The notes beneath the pieces are model-generated. The model saw only the letters and a list, made by a program, of their open reading frames with translations. It ran no database searches and had not been told where the DNA came from. Source: Nonlabens xylanidelens (GTDB taxonomy: Bacteria; Bacteroidota; Bacteroidia; Flavobacteriales; Flavobacteriaceae). Taken from it: a DNA stretch of 64,000 nt. This document shows positions 1 through 9,990 of this stretch, in pieces (positions within the stretch are counted from its first letter, which is position 1; the number at the start of each line of letters is the position of its first letter). Where the stretch lies: contig NZ_PTJE01000003.1 of the NCBI RefSeq assembly GCF_002934445.1, positions 372,001 to 436,000 on the forward strand, written 5' to 3'. The translations under genes and the position numbers were made by a program.

Positions 1-537
1 ATGATCTTTTTTGAACCACCTCTTGATGTTACTTTTTAACGTTGACAAATTGATTCTAACCTCTTCTTTAAAACTAGCCGTGGCAAAACCGGTAAATGAA
101 ACGTGTGGAACTTTTTCATATTCTATCTGTTTAATAAATACAAAATCCTTTTCTAATGGATCGTTCATAAAAGCAGGTAAAATAAGTGTATACTCATCAT
201 TAGAACTCTTAAAACCAGCATTGCGCCATGTAATAATATTGGGGTCATTAAATGTTTTACCATAATCTCCTCCTGTATACACTAACAGCTTTTTATTCTC
301 TTTTTGGGCTAAAGCAATCAATAGCTCATAAGATTTTCTCAAATTAGAAATTCCTTTAGATAAATAGTTCAAAGGGAAAATAATAGCGTCCGCTTTTTCA
401 ATTGTATCTACCAGTTCATACTTCTCAAAAACAATTTGAGGTGTATGTTCATAGTAATGTAGATCAAATATCAATGGATGAGCGTGTTTTCTATTTTCTG
501 GAAGTAAAAGAGAATAGTCCGTATATAATTTAATCAT
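1..537 (-). CDS. Unknown protein of the polysaccharide locus, 3' part missing
   Basis: The reading frame is open from ATG at 537 down to the window edge, giving 179 residues and no stop, so the C-terminus lies outside. The start overlaps the stop of the upstream glycosyltransferase as ATGA (534-537), the usual spacing in this operon. The protein begins MIKLYTDYSLLLPENRKHAH and carries a stretch ADAIIFPLNY and later VSFTGFATASFKEE. That pattern is loosely like exostosin-type glycosyltransferases, but the resemblance is weak and I would not name it. Its place at the end of a run of glycosyltransferase genes suggests a sugar-transfer or modification role. No signal peptide or membrane segment is visible. 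Confidence 0.7.
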   Translation of the reverse strand, partial: MIKLYTDYSLLLPENRKHAHPLIFDLHYYEHTPQIVFEKYELVDTIEKADAIIFPLNYLSKGISNLRKSYELLIALAQKENKKLLVYTGGDYGKTFNDPNIITWRNAGFKSSNDEYTLILPAFMNDPLEKDFVFIKQIEYEKVPHVSFTGFATASFKEEVRINLSTLKSNIKRWFKKDH

Positions 538-2027
538 AGCTCTTTTGCATAACGTTCACTAAGACTCCATGCCTTTTTAAAATGATTAAAATACTGTATT
601 GGATTCTTAATTCCAGAATTCTTATACCATTTAAAGAAGTGAATCATCTTATAACCTAACAACTGCTTGTGCGTATAATTTTTTTTGCGATGATACATGA
701 TTTGAGGAGATGGCTTAGGCTGAATCTCTTCTTCTTGCCATGGAAACACATGAGGTTTTCTAAATCCTCCTACCGGCGCTTTTAAATGCAACATTTGAAT
801 TTGCGGTGCATAAATCACATCATTTCCAGCGTTACGTATTTGCATACCGTAATCTACGTCTTCTCCATAGCCATGCTCTAAAGCCATGTCAAATTTACAT
901 TTCTCTAAAACTTCTCTATGCATTAAAGAACATCCTGATCCAAAAGCTTCCCACTGTTTAAATGTTAATTGATTTTCTACTTCTCCTTTTTGTAAACAAC
1001 ACAAGTTAAGAACATCACATTTGGTTTCTTTTAAAGATTTAAAAATAGAAGTCATAAGCACAGGCTCAAATCTAACATCGTCATCAAAAAACAAGGTCCA
1101 GGTTGCTGAAGTTTTAGTCAATGCGATATTTCTAGCATTACATGCCCCAATTTGATGGATAAATTGATGATCGATTTGAAATGGCCACTCTTCATTTTTT
1201 AAATAATCTAAATCTGTGGTAGCTGTTGTATCTGCATTTTGTTCTATAACAACAACTTTTTCAGGTAAAATAGTTTGTACCGAGAGGTCTCTAAGAACAT
1301 CTTTTAAATAAGATGCTCTTCCCATTGTTGGGATAATAACATTATAATCTGTTTCTACATTTTCGGTATCATTATTTTTTTGAATATCTAAAATATCTAT
1401 TTTAACATTTTCTTTTTTGTAAAATAATGCTTTCGCGAAAGCGAGAAAAGGAAAACGCTTTTCATAAATCAAATGACATAATAACAAAAACAAGATCCAA
1501 CCACGTTTTTTAGTTTGCGCTACAAACTTATATATCAATACATTTAACTTCTCTGACGATTGATTTTTAATCAAATGAGAATAACAAAAAAGTCCTTGAG
1601 ATTGTAGGGTTCTAGTCAATAGGTTTAAATCATACTCAAAATTATCTTGAGGCTTATCAAGATTAATCTCATTTATAATCGAACTGTGAATCATTCCTAG
1701 TTCTACACTCATTATCCATGTAGGAAACCATTGATTTTCTTTAAAATTGATAAAAGGAGTATCTTCTACATAATCTATTCCTTTATTCAAAAACCCTGGC
1801 GCATTCCCTTTACTTAAAGCAGTATAATTAGTTGGTTTACGATCATAAAAACTGTCCCATTGATCTAACTTTCTTTCTTTATTTGTCCATCCTATCCATT
1901 CATTAGGAAACTTAAAAGATAAATATTTTAAATGCTCTAAAGAAGAACCTTGAGGCAACGGAATGTCTTTACCATTAAGTAAAGCTTTATTTTGATTTGT
2001 ATTTTCTTGATGTATAAGTACAATCAT
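534..2027 (-). CDS. Glycosyltransferase family 2 protein with N-terminal extension
   Basis: This 497-residue protein has a GT-A glycosyltransferase domain from about residue 228 (YNVIIPTMGRASYLKDVL) to about 440. The metal-binding acidic cluster is FFDDDVRFE at residues 315-317, and the GACNARNIAL segment is typical of family 2. The first 225 residues are not recognised; they have no signal peptide and a short hydrophobic stretch near 178-186. The gene overlaps both neighbours by 4 bases (ATGA), so it is co-translated within the locus. It probably adds a sugar from a nucleotide donor to the growing surface polysaccharide on the cytoplasmic side. Donor and acceptor cannot be read from sequence. 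One copy of the 14-base palindrome encodes AFAKA at residues 196-200. Confidence 0.88.
   Translation of the reverse strand: MIVLIHQENTNQNKALLNGKDIPLPQGSSLEHLKYLSFKFPNEWIGWTNKERKLDQWDSFYDRKPTNYTALSKGNAPGFLNKGIDYVEDTPFINFKENQWFPTWIMSVELGMIHSSIINEINLDKPQDNFEYDLNLLTRTLQSQGLFCYSHLIKNQSSEKLNVLIYKFVAQTKKRGWILFLLLCHLIYEKRFPFLAFAKALFYKKENVKIDILDIQKNNDTENVETDYNVIIPTMGRASYLKDVLRDLSVQTILPEKVVVIEQNADTTATTDLDYLKNEEWPFQIDHQFIHQIGACNARNIALTKTSATWTLFFDDDVRFEPVLMTSIFKSLKETKCDVLNLCCLQKGEVENQLTFKQWEAFGSGCSLMHREVLEKCKFDMALEHGYGEDVDYGMQIRNAGNDVIYAPQIQMLHLKAPVGGFRKPHVFPWQEEEIQPKPSPQIMYHRKKNYTHKQLLGYKMIHFFKWYKNSGIKNPIQYFNHFKKAWSLSERYAKEL
1429..1443. repeat. Palindrome copy 1 (15 of 16 bases)
   Basis: GCTTTCGCGAAAGCG inside the family 2 glycosyltransferase gene; the outer C of the 16-mer is T. 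Encodes AFAKA. Confidence 0.95.
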
Positions 2028-3166
2028 AAATTCAAAACTAACTTATAATAATCGATATTTTCAAGCGCGTTCTTTTTAATATCAAACTTATTTTGAATTG
2101 TTTGAGTGGCGTTTTCTCCTAATTCCTTTACTAGTTCTCTATTATTAAATAATCTAGAAATCGTAGTTACATAACTGTCTATATCATCTGGATGATACAT
2201 AAATCCATCCACACCATGATCAATCAAATCTTGTGCCCATCCTATATCAGTATTTACAACTGCCTTCTTTAATGCCATAGATTCTATGGTTACCATTCCT
2301 AGCGTTTCAGCAAGCGATGGAAATACACAAACATGAGCCTTCTTGATCTGACCTTGTACTTCATTATAAGGTATTTTGCCTAAATAAGAAATGCGCGCAG
2401 CCGCATTGGTCGTCATTTTTTCTTTCATCAATTCCCATGTAGACGTTGATCCGGTTTGTACGTCGCCACTGTCTGCACCTATAAAAACCAATGTACTCTT
2501 AGGTTCTATTTCTACCAATTTATTGAAGGTTTCTATAAGTTGGAAAACGCCCTTTTTCCTGATCAAGGTTCCTATATTAAGAAGGCGATACTTTTCATAT
2601 GTATCTGGATGTGTATTATTAAATTTCTCTAATTCCAGACCATAATGAATAATTTTTAATTTATCCTTAGGCAAGTTAAAGAGCTCCATACTTTTTTCAC
2701 CTGCAAAATTTGTAGGGGCTATAAATGCGTTTGCTCTACTCACTGCTTTTTTTTCAAAAAATTTATTTTTGAATTTTTGAGCTCGTTTTTCTATGTGACA
2801 GAAATAAGTATCACTACCATGAAATCTAATAATTAAAGGCAGTTGCAAATTCATAAAAGCAGTGATTCCTGTCCAGTCTGGTGCTTCTAGTAATTCTATG
2901 CTACCTTTATTCATATTGATATATTTTTCAATATGTTTTCGATAAAAATAAAAACCACCTAGTTGATACTTCTTTTGCGCTATTAAATGAAAGGTGATTT
3001 TATGATCTACAAACACAGCATCTACCGCCTGACCATAAACAAATACAGTTACTTCATGACCTAATTCTACTAGTGCTTCTACTAGGTTTTTAATACTTGT
3101 ACCCATGCCACCACCATTGCTGATTTTTTCATGAGGATATTCTGGTGTTAGGTAGGCAATATGCAT
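2024..3166 (-). CDS. Glycosyltransferase family 4 protein
   Basis: The 380-residue protein has the GT-B layout of family 4. The N-terminal Rossmann half has MHIAYLTPEYPHE followed by a glycine-rich loop NGGGMGTSIKNL. The C-terminal half starts near NIGTLIRKKGVFQLIETF and contains FPSLAETLGMVTIESMA, the E-x7-E type donor-binding motif. It would be a retaining, nucleotide-sugar-dependent transferase at the inner membrane. It overlaps the next gene by 4 bases and follows the SGNH-like gene by 5 bases, so it belongs to the same transcript. The specific sugar is not predictable. Confidence 0.92.
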   Translation of the reverse strand: MHIAYLTPEYPHEKISNGGGMGTSIKNLVEALVELGHEVTVFVYGQAVDAVFVDHKITFHLIAQKKYQLGGFYFYRKHIEKYINMNKGSIELLEAPDWTGITAFMNLQLPLIIRFHGSDTYFCHIEKRAQKFKNKFFEKKAVSRANAFIAPTNFAGEKSMELFNLPKDKLKIIHYGLELEKFNNTHPDTYEKYRLLNIGTLIRKKGVFQLIETFNKLVEIEPKSTLVFIGADSGDVQTGSTSTWELMKEKMTTNAAARISYLGKIPYNEVQGQIKKAHVCVFPSLAETLGMVTIESMALKKAVVNTDIGWAQDLIDHGVDGFMYHPDDIDSYVTTISRLFNNRELVKELGENATQTIQNKFDIKKNALENIDYYKLVLNL

Positions 3167-3171
3167 TAAGT

Positions 3172-4038
3172 CTATAAATTAAAATCTTTAATAATTTGCT
3201 TGGTAAAAACTTGTGCTCCTTTATCATTCATATGCGTACAATTAGCAAAATAATGTGATTCCTTGTAAAAAGAACTATAATTGATATACCCTGGATAAAA
3301 AGAAGTCAGTTTATTAAAAACAACTGTGTTATCCATATCAGGACAATAAGGTGAAGTAAAGAAATGGATTTTAGCTTTATCATTTACCGCCTCCTCTTTT
3401 ATCAGTTCGGTAAATCTATTTTTTAAAGCAAAATCTTCTAACATACCAAAGTTGCTATTACCTGTATGGTATTGAGGTACATATCCCAATTCTACATATT
3501 CACTTGTATTTTTATATAGTTGTGCAAAGCATGCTCGTACACCATAAAGGTAGTCATACTTTGCATACTTGTAGAAAGGCAAATGATCTTCAGCTGGCGA
3601 CAAATTTAATGCTACATGATCAATTTGTATCTCATAACTATTTACAAAAGGAACTAATGAAGCTCTAAAGCTTTCTGTCATTGCCTCATTTTTCAAACTT
3701 GGATCTAATTGAATAAATAAATTATCATAAGTGAGTCCACTTCTTTTGAGTAATTTAAGTAATACATAAGCATCTTGATAAGAACTACCACTCATCGCAT
3801 AATTCTTACATATCTTACCGCTGGCTGCTTCTATAATAGAACAATCTATATAATTCTCTACTCGAGAATTCCCTAAAAAAAGATAATCTATATGTTCTTG
3901 TTCTTGCTTAATTGCTAGCTGTAATTTACCTCTAGGTGAAGTGTTTAAAAAAACATTATCGTACAAGTTATTCAAAATAACTACCCCTATGGATAGCATT
4001 AGAATCAAAATGCTTATATGCTTAAAAAAACCTTTCAT
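3172..4038 (-). CDS. Membrane-anchored SGNH-like protein, partner of MBOAT acyltransferase
   Basis: The 288-residue protein has one N-terminal membrane segment (about residues 7-24) and then a periplasmic domain. YLFLGNSRVE places a serine (S58) in a block-I-like GxS position, and near the end NCTHMNDKGAQ resembles the last SGNH block. The usual DxxH there reads N266-x-x-H269, so the catalytic aspartate looks replaced by asparagine. The gene overlaps the MBOAT gene by one base (TAATG). This arrangement is familiar from polysaccharide O-acetylation systems, where an MBOAT protein passes acyl groups to a periplasmic SGNH-type protein. I infer a role in acylating the exported polymer. The family is too divergent to name, and the Asn change may make it an accessory rather than a catalyst. 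Confidence 0.72.
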   Translation of the reverse strand: MKGFFKHISILILMLSIGVVILNNLYDNVFLNTSPRGKLQLAIKQEQEHIDYLFLGNSRVENYIDCSIIEAASGKICKNYAMSGSSYQDAYVLLKLLKRSGLTYDNLFIQLDPSLKNEAMTESFRASLVPFVNSYEIQIDHVALNLSPAEDHLPFYKYAKYDYLYGVRACFAQLYKNTSEYVELGYVPQYHTGNSNFGMLEDFALKNRFTELIKEEAVNDKAKIHFFTSPYCPDMDNTVVFNKLTSFYPGYINYSSFYKESHYFANCTHMNDKGAQVFTKQIIKDFNL

Positions 4039-5471
4039 TAAAACTGAAAATAAATAAAATCTTGATGATTTGAATAAACACCTAAAGTAAGTAACATTAA
4101 GATGACACTTGCTATTTTAATCCATTTCCATTTCCCAGTAAAAGGATGTTCTTCTTCTCTATGAAACCATTCATACATTACAAAAATGAATAGTATCAAT
4201 AACATCTCAATATTATAACGTTCAATGTTTAGATACTCTATTTTAAAACTAGCTTCCGTAAAAACATTCTTAAGGTAATCAAATGCTGCTGCAATGTTCG
4301 GTGCTCTAAAGAATACCCAAGCTATACAAGCCAGTAGGAAAGTGAATAACATTTGTCCCATCTCTTTAAAGCTAGGTAATAATTTTCCTTTTGCTACTTG
4401 ATCAAGATTATTTCTATTTCTATTTAAGAGCAATATTGGAACAAAGAACAGTGCATGAAGAAAACCCCAAAAAACAAAAGTCCAGTTAGCACCATGCCAT
4501 AAACCACTCACCATAAATATGATAAACACATTACGCAACTGCATCCATTTAGAACCTCTAGAACCACCTAGTGGTATGTATAGATAATCTCTAAACCATG
4601 TCGATAATGAAATGTGCCAGCGTCGCCAAAACTCTGCCATGTCTCTGGAAAAATATGGATAATTAAAATTACGCATTAAATCAAAACCAAGTAAACGTGC
4701 TGTACCGATTGCGATATTTGAATACCCTGCAAAGTCACAATAAATTTGAAAAGCAAAATAGACAGCGCCTAGAATAAGACTCAAGCTGTTCATACTTTCG
4801 TAATTATTAAAAATACTATTTACATAAGGTGCGCAACTATCTGCTATTACCACTTTTTGAAATAAACCCCATAGAATAAGATTAACTCCAGAAATAGCTT
4901 GTTCTTCATTAAAGACGCGTTTCTTTGAGAATTGCGGTAATAAATTAGTCGCTCTCTCAATAGGACCAGCGACCAATTGAGGAAAAAAGGCTACATAAGC
5001 AGCAAAATTGATCAAGTTTTTAGAAGGCTCTAATTTCTCACGATAAACATCTATAGTATAACTTAATGTTTGAAAAGTGTAAAAAGAAATACCTACTGGT
5101 AATATAATATTTAAGGTACTCGCGTGCATCTCATAACCTAGAGAATTAAAAGCCTCTATCCATGAATCTACAAAGAAATTGAAGTACTTAAAGAAGCCTA
5201 ATAAACCTAGATTAATGGCTAGTGATATAAAAAGGAATAACTTCTTTCTCGACTTTATTTGTGATTTACTAATAGCGATTCCCAAGGAATAATCTATAAC
5301 AGTACTAAAGGCTATCAGACCCAAAAAACGATAATCCCACCAACCATAAAAAAAGTAACTCGCTACAAGAATAAAAGCATTTTGCAATTTCAAATTGCGG
5401 TTTACCACAAACCAATACAGGATAAAGCACAATGGTAAGAAGATTAAGAATTCTATAGAATTGAAAAACAT
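4038..5471 (-). CDS. MBOAT family O-acyltransferase (AlgI-like)
   Basis: This 477-residue polytopic membrane protein starts MFFNSIEFLIFLPLCFILYW, the typical N-terminus of AlgI/DltB-like acyltransferases. It has the family segments FFPQLVAGPIER (about 162-173), FWRRWHISLSTWFRDYLYIP with H286, and SGLWHGANW with the nearly invariant catalytic H326. MBOAT proteins of this group move an acyl group, usually acetyl, across the inner membrane to extracytoplasmic sugars. It sits between two genes for SGNH-like proteins, with a 1-base overlap on one side and a 2-base gap on the other. Length is normal for the family and I see no damage. Confidence 0.95.
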   Translation of the reverse strand: MFFNSIEFLIFLPLCFILYWFVVNRNLKLQNAFILVASYFFYGWWDYRFLGLIAFSTVIDYSLGIAISKSQIKSRKKLFLFISLAINLGLLGFFKYFNFFVDSWIEAFNSLGYEMHASTLNIILPVGISFYTFQTLSYTIDVYREKLEPSKNLINFAAYVAFFPQLVAGPIERATNLLPQFSKKRVFNEEQAISGVNLILWGLFQKVVIADSCAPYVNSIFNNYESMNSLSLILGAVYFAFQIYCDFAGYSNIAIGTARLLGFDLMRNFNYPYFSRDMAEFWRRWHISLSTWFRDYLYIPLGGSRGSKWMQLRNVFIIFMVSGLWHGANWTFVFWGFLHALFFVPILLLNRNRNNLDQVAKGKLLPSFKEMGQMLFTFLLACIAWVFFRAPNIAAAFDYLKNVFTEASFKIEYLNIERYNIEMLLILFIFVMYEWFHREEEHPFTGKWKWIKIASVILMLLTLGVYSNHQDFIYFQF

Positions 5472-5473
5472 AT

Positions 5474-6412
5474 TTAATCTTGCTTAATTAACGAAACCAA
5501 TTTTCTAGAGAACCATTCAGAACCAGAAGCGTTTAAATGAAATGAATCATAAAAATATTTTGAGTCATCACCTATAATATCATCTCTTAAATCGATAAAA
5601 TGCATATTACTATTGATCAAGGTCTTTTTTTCAATAATCGCAACACAATCATTGATAACATCTCTTTTAAGATCTCGCCGCACATTTAATTCTGGTGCCC
5701 AAACAAAATAAATTATAGTATTCTCAAAGCACTTTTGATTATAAAAATCAAATGTATGATGGATTCCTTCCAACTTATTTTCTAAGTTTAAAGACTCTAG
5801 CCTCAATAAATTACTTTTATCCAATTCAAAACTTTTTTCTATACCTTTATATCCCTTGATTTTAGAAGAGTATTGAGGGTCAAGTCCAATTAGGTTAGAA
5901 AGACTCAATTTAATAAGTCTAGTATCGACTGAAAATTTAGAAACCCCTTTATATTTAAATTTTTGTAACGTTCCAGGGATCTCGTCATATACATTTTGAA
6001 TATGTGAAGAATTTATAGTGGTTATTAATTGTTTTTCAAATGGGATCACATTAATCTTCGAAAAATGAGCAATATCAATATTCTGAATAATAATTTGAGG
6101 CATTTTATTTTCCTTCAAATAAGAATTTAATTTTGCATATTGTAAATTATGAGGTCCTGCATCAAAACTTAGATTAAAACATGAAAAACCTAATGTATCT
6201 TCAATAATAGCTGAATTATAACCAACCACACCTCTAGAACTACCCATAACTATTATGTCAGCATTAACATTTCCGTTTACTATTTTATTCCACTCATTAT
6301 AAACACTTCCTTCCAGACTATTTAATCCATGATCCAAAATAGGTTCTAGACCATAATTTAAAACGACAAGAATTATTAAAACTTTTGATATGTATGAGAA
6401 AAACAACTTCAT
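5474..6412 (-). CDS. Membrane-anchored SGNH-like protein, second partner of MBOAT
   Basis: I take the ATG at 6412, which overlaps the upstream stop as ATGA. A start at 6439 would run well into the upstream gene. The 312-residue product starts MKLFFSYISKVLIILVV, one membrane anchor, then a periplasmic domain. IIVMGSSRGV offers a nucleophile serine (S58 or S59), and YDSFHLNASG gives an intact DxxH (D289, H292), the C-terminal signature of SGNH hydrolases. It could be the catalytic half of the acylation system, taking acyl groups from the adjacent MBOAT protein. Similarity to the other SGNH-like gene is confined to the fold-level motifs. The substrate is unknown. Confidence 0.75.
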   Translation of the reverse strand: MKLFFSYISKVLIILVVLNYGLEPILDHGLNSLEGSVYNEWNKIVNGNVNADIIVMGSSRGVVGYNSAIIEDTLGFSCFNLSFDAGPHNLQYAKLNSYLKENKMPQIIIQNIDIAHFSKINVIPFEKQLITTINSSHIQNVYDEIPGTLQKFKYKGVSKFSVDTRLIKLSLSNLIGLDPQYSSKIKGYKGIEKSFELDKSNLLRLESLNLENKLEGIHHTFDFYNQKCFENTIIYFVWAPELNVRRDLKRDVINDCVAIIEKKTLINSNMHFIDLRDDIIGDDSKYFYDSFHLNASGSEWFSRKLVSLIKQD

Positions 6413-7818
6413 TTCACCATCTCCTTTATCCCATCCCAAATACGCTCACTCGCTTTTTCTGGAGACTCTGGATGGTTCACGACCTCAAACCAATCATTAG
6501 ATTCTACTACAGATGATATTTTTTGATCCAACAGATCTTTAATACACTCATAGATCTCACTTTTACTCTTTGCCCAAATTACTGCTTTCTCAACATCTGG
6601 CATAGATCTAAAATGGACATATTCATACACATGTTTTATATTACTTAAACTAGGTGTTAATTGTGGTTGTTCATAATTAGGATAAATGCATGATTTACCA
6701 TGTATGGCAAAATCAAACACCATAGAAGACCCTATGTTCACAACAAACTCACTATGGAAACAAGTATTTACCAGTCGTTCAAAATCTTCTTTTGTAGGCA
6801 TGATTTGATTCCACTCTTTACCTACCGGTTTCCATAAAGGCTCAATACTAGTAATTACATCTTTATATTTCTCTAATACGGCATCATACCTTCCTGTAAA
6901 ATCAACAGGCACTTTACGATAAATAATTCCTAAGTTATACCCTTCAGAATTCAATTTCTCCACCGCTTGTGCGCAGTCTTCAAGATAATATTGATCTAAT
7001 GGCGACGTTGTATAATCATCTCCAGAAAAACAGAAATATCTTTTTTGAAGATCTAAAGAATGATCTTTAAAAAAGGCCTCCTTAGTTTTTATTATACCCT
7101 CATTATAATGAGGTTCAAATTGTGGTGTTCCTGTTATATGTATGGCAGCATTCTTAGTTTCTGGATAATACTCCAGCAATTCCTTCTTCATTAATTCTGA
7201 CCAGACAAAATAAGCATCGGTAGTAATGGTCGACATTCCTTTGGGTAGATTATCCCAACTATATACCCACGTAGCCGTTTTAATACCTAAATCTTTTGCT
7301 GCAAGTATAGGCGCTATTCCCATAGTTGCCCGTTGTGTCGTAGAAAAAACCATTACCGGCTCATGTTCTTCTAGCTGACTCTTTAATTCCTTATAACGAT
7401 CAGTAGAACGTTCTTTGTCATCGATTTTAATCAATAACTTTTCTAGCCCACTTTTTGAAGATCTAAAATTTTGATAATAAAAAACTATTAGATTTTTAAG
7501 CCCTTCTTTAATTCCTTTCCAGCGTAATGGAAATTTGTATGTATCGTAGACTTTATCATTAGTTCGCTTTCGCGAAAGCGATAACTCTACACGTTTTCTT
7601 GCACGAGATAAAACACCTGTTAAAGGATGAAGCCCTGCATTAGAAATTACAACTTCTTTAAACCCTAACTCTTCCTGAAGTGGAAATATAGTGTTGTTCC
7701 AAAAAACGACCTCAAAACCCATTTGCTCGCCAATTTCTTTAAAATCAGTAAAAGCAAAATTCCTTAAACCCACCCCATCTGGTAGAAGTACAAATATCTT
7801 AGGCTTATGGTCTGACAT
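6409..7818 (-). CDS. GT-B-fold glycosyltransferase-like protein, unassigned family
   Basis: The 469-residue protein begins [20 protein letters not shown], a Rossmann-like start. In the second half ITGTPQFEPHY, then FCFSGDD, then VNIGSSMVFDFAIHGKSCIYP follow the order seen in CDP-glycerol transferase-like and capsule GT-B proteins (a G-S-S loop followed by a donor-side helix). There is no signal peptide. It overlaps the neuC-like gene by 14 bases and the next gene by 4 bases. It may transfer the CMP-nonulosonate made by the neighbouring genes or another activated sugar, but this is inference from position. A copy of the palindrome encodes LSRKR. Confidence 0.78.
   Translation of the reverse strand: MSDHKPKIFVLLPDGVGLRNFAFTDFKEIGEQMGFEVVFWNNTIFPLQEELGFKEVVISNAGLHPLTGVLSRARKRVELSLSRKRTNDKVYDTYKFPLRWKGIKEGLKNLIVFYYQNFRSSKSGLEKLLIKIDDKERSTDRYKELKSQLEEHEPVMVFSTTQRATMGIAPILAAKDLGIKTATWVYSWDNLPKGMSTITTDAYFVWSELMKKELLEYYPETKNAAIHITGTPQFEPHYNEGIIKTKEAFFKDHSLDLQKRYFCFSGDDYTTSPLDQYYLEDCAQAVEKLNSEGYNLGIIYRKVPVDFTGRYDAVLEKYKDVITSIEPLWKPVGKEWNQIMPTKEDFERLVNTCFHSEFVVNIGSSMVFDFAIHGKSCIYPNYEQPQLTPSLSNIKHVYEYVHFRSMPDVEKAVIWAKSKSEIYECIKDLLDQKISSVVESNDWFEVVNHPESPEKASERIWDGIKEMVK
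7565..7580. repeat. Palindrome copy 2, full 16 bases
   Basis: CGCTTTCGCGAAAGCG, extended to 18 bases by T/A. In the GT-B-like gene at 6409; encodes LSRKR. Confidence 0.95.
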
Positions 7819-8938
7819 CTAGAAACTGTTTTTGATGGTTTAAATTCCATAAATCATCACTTTCTAGCGATTCCTTAAAAAGTGTTGCACTATTCCCTGA
7901 GCCAAATGTATTTTCGATTTCAAAACGCTCTTCTGGCAGATTTAAAATCGCCTCTAAAATTTCTTTTTTATCGGCATTTACATTAATCACTGCACTAGAA
8001 GTAACTCTATTTAACTGTCTTGATCCAATGTTTATGGATGGTATTCCATAATACGGTGCTTCTCGCACACCTGCACTGCTATTACCTATCATAAAAGAGG
8101 CATATTTAAGCGCTACTAGAAAATATTCAAATCTTAAAGAAGGTAGTATTCTAAATTGTTTATGAGACGCTATACTTTTCCAAGCATCTAGTATAATACT
8201 AGAACCGTGATCGTTATTAGGGTAAATGATTAAATAATTCTTACCAGATTCTATCATAGCATCTCTTAATGCATAGATTTGATCTTTTAATAAATCAACC
8301 TCGGTAGTTACTGGATGAAACATGCATATCGCATATTCTTTAAAATCGATGTCATAATAATTCTTCACTTCTTCTAGATCTGGAAGTTGATCTGAGAACA
8401 TGATATCGACATCTGGAGAACCTATTACAGAAATTGCTTGTGGTAATTCTCCCATTTGCATCAGTCTGTTTTTTGCTTCTATGTTAGACACATAATGTAC
8501 ATGACAAAGCTTTGAAACCGCATGACGTATCAATTCGTCTATAGTACCGCTTAATTCTCCACCTTCTATATGAGCTACTAAAATATTATTCAAAGCTCCT
8601 ACAGTTGCTGCTGCCAGCGCCTCTACTCTATCTCCATGAACGACTATTAAATCTGGCTCTACCTCTTTTACATAAGCACTAAAACCTTCTATAGTTTTAG
8701 CCAGTGTAAGATCCATCGTATTCTCACTTGTAAAGTTCTCAAATCGATAAAGATGAGGGAAATTACATCGTTCTATCTCTACAATCGTATCGCCATAAAT
8801 AGGAATTAGATGCATACCAGTTGCAAATACATAGGGATCAAAACCATCGTGCTCCACAAGCATTTGAATCAAGGATTTTATTTTGCCAAAATCTGCTCGA
8901 GTACCTGTAAGAAATGCTATTTTTTTTATTCCAATCAT
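7805..8938 (-). CDS. neuC: UDP-sugar 2-epimerase (hydrolysing), NeuC/LegG type
   Basis: The 377-residue protein matches hydrolysing UDP-N-acetylglucosamine 2-epimerases. Visible motifs are [17 protein letters not shown] at the N-terminus, [27 protein letters not shown], and a C-terminal [21 protein letters not shown] loop region that binds UDP. NeuC converts UDP-GlcNAc to ManNAc plus UDP. LegG does the equivalent with UDP-diacetylbacillosamine, and the two cannot be separated by eye. Its product would feed the neuB gene immediately upstream, which it overlaps by 4 bases (ATGA). It is the first committed enzyme of the CMP-nonulosonate path encoded here. Confidence 0.93.
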   Translation of the reverse strand: MIGIKKIAFLTGTRADFGKIKSLIQMLVEHDGFDPYVFATGMHLIPIYGDTIVEIERCNFPHLYRFENFTSENTMDLTLAKTIEGFSAYVKEVEPDLIVVHGDRVEALAAATVGALNNILVAHIEGGELSGTIDELIRHAVSKLCHVHYVSNIEAKNRLMQMGELPQAISVIGSPDVDIMFSDQLPDLEEVKNYYDIDFKEYAICMFHPVTTEVDLLKDQIYALRDAMIESGKNYLIIYPNNDHGSSIILDAWKSIASHKQFRILPSLRFEYFLVALKYASFMIGNSSAGVREAPYYGIPSINIGSRQLNRVTSSAVINVNADKKEILEAILNLPEERFEIENTFGSGNSATLFKESLESDDLWNLNHQKQFLDVRP

Positions 8939-9981
8939 GAAAGCTCTACATCACTTTTAAGCAACTGACTATCTATCTCTATATCTCTAAGAGCAACCTG
9001 ACCTAAAACCTGATCATAATCTACTGCTAGTATTTCTCCTGTACCTGGTCTTTTCACCCAAATATTATCTTTAGAAAAAGCCTCTCCTTTTTTAATAGGT
9101 TGAATAGCACATACGGTTGCAAAGGCAAAATCTATGGTCACTTGCTCTTCGGCAGTTGGTTCTTTTGTCCCACCACGCATTTGTTGTAGTAACGCACTTC
9201 CTTCTATTAATTCTTTGGTTTCTTTCTCGTCCATAGAACACACTATATCTGGACCTGTGCGCTGCATGTGGTCTGTAAAGTGTCTTTCTAAAATAGATGC
9301 TCCTAATGCTACAGCACCAAAACACGCTAGATTAGAAACTGTATGATCTGACAGTCCAAAAACCAAATCTGGAAAAGCCTCATGCATCTCTACCATTGCT
9401 CCATAACGTACGAGATGTGCTGGTGTTGGATATAAATTGGTTGTATGTAAAATCGCTAGTGGTACGTTGTGTTTTTTAAATATAGCAACCGCTTTAGAAA
9501 CACTCTCTATGGTATTCATTCCTGTACTGAGAATCACAGGTTTTTGAAATCTAGCGATATGTTCTAGTAAAGGATAATTATTACACTCACCACTACCTAT
9601 TTTATAGCCTTCTACATCCATAGATTGCAATCTATTTGCAGCTGCTCTAGAAAAAGGGGTTGATATAAAGATCATTCCTTTTTCTTCTACATAGGCTTTT
9701 AATGCTCTTTCATCTTCTTCATTAAGAGCACAACGCTCCATTATTTCATAGATAGAAACGTCTGCATTACCTGGTATCACTTTCTTTGCAGCACCAGTCA
9801 TCTCGTCTTCTACGATATGCGTTTGGTGTTTAAGAACCTCTACACCAGCTCTCGCTGCTGCGTCTACCATTTCTTTTGCAGCTGTTAGACTACCTTCATG
9901 GTTAATACCTAATTCTGCGATTATTAATGGCGGATAATCTGGACCTATTTTACGTCCTGCTATTTCTATAAATGGATTCAT
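8935..9981 (-). CDS. neuB: N-acetylneuraminate (nonulosonate) synthase, NeuB family
   Basis: The 348-residue protein is a NeuB-family synthase that condenses phosphoenolpyruvate with an N-acetylmannosamine-type sugar. The TIM-barrel part shows [61 protein letters not shown] and FGLSDHTVS, all typical positions. The C-terminal part from about residue 285 ([19 protein letters not shown]) is the antifreeze-like SAF domain that closes the active site. Length is normal. It lies between neuC and the deacetylase and 10 bases after the latter. Neu5Ac, legionaminic and related acids are all possible products; the sequence alone does not decide. Confidence 0.95.
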   Translation of the reverse strand: MNPFIEIAGRKIGPDYPPLIIAELGINHEGSLTAAKEMVDAAARAGVEVLKHQTHIVEDEMTGAAKKVIPGNADVSIYEIMERCALNEEDERALKAYVEEKGMIFISTPFSRAAANRLQSMDVEGYKIGSGECNNYPLLEHIARFQKPVILSTGMNTIESVSKAVAIFKKHNVPLAILHTTNLYPTPAHLVRYGAMVEMHEAFPDLVFGLSDHTVSNLACFGAVALGASILERHFTDHMQRTGPDIVCSMDEKETKELIEGSALLQQMRGGTKEPTAEEQVTIDFAFATVCAIQPIKKGEAFSKDNIWVKRPGTGEILAVDYDQVLGQVALRDIEIDSQLLKSDVELS

Positions 9982-9990
9982 AGTTAATTG

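Noticed and set aside
11-265. Plus-strand open frame at the window start
   Set aside because: The minus strand has a longer frame running off the window with ATGA coupling to the next gene; the plus frame is its shadow.
9092-9346. Frames opposite or inside neuB
   Set aside because: Compositional shadows of the neuB codons.
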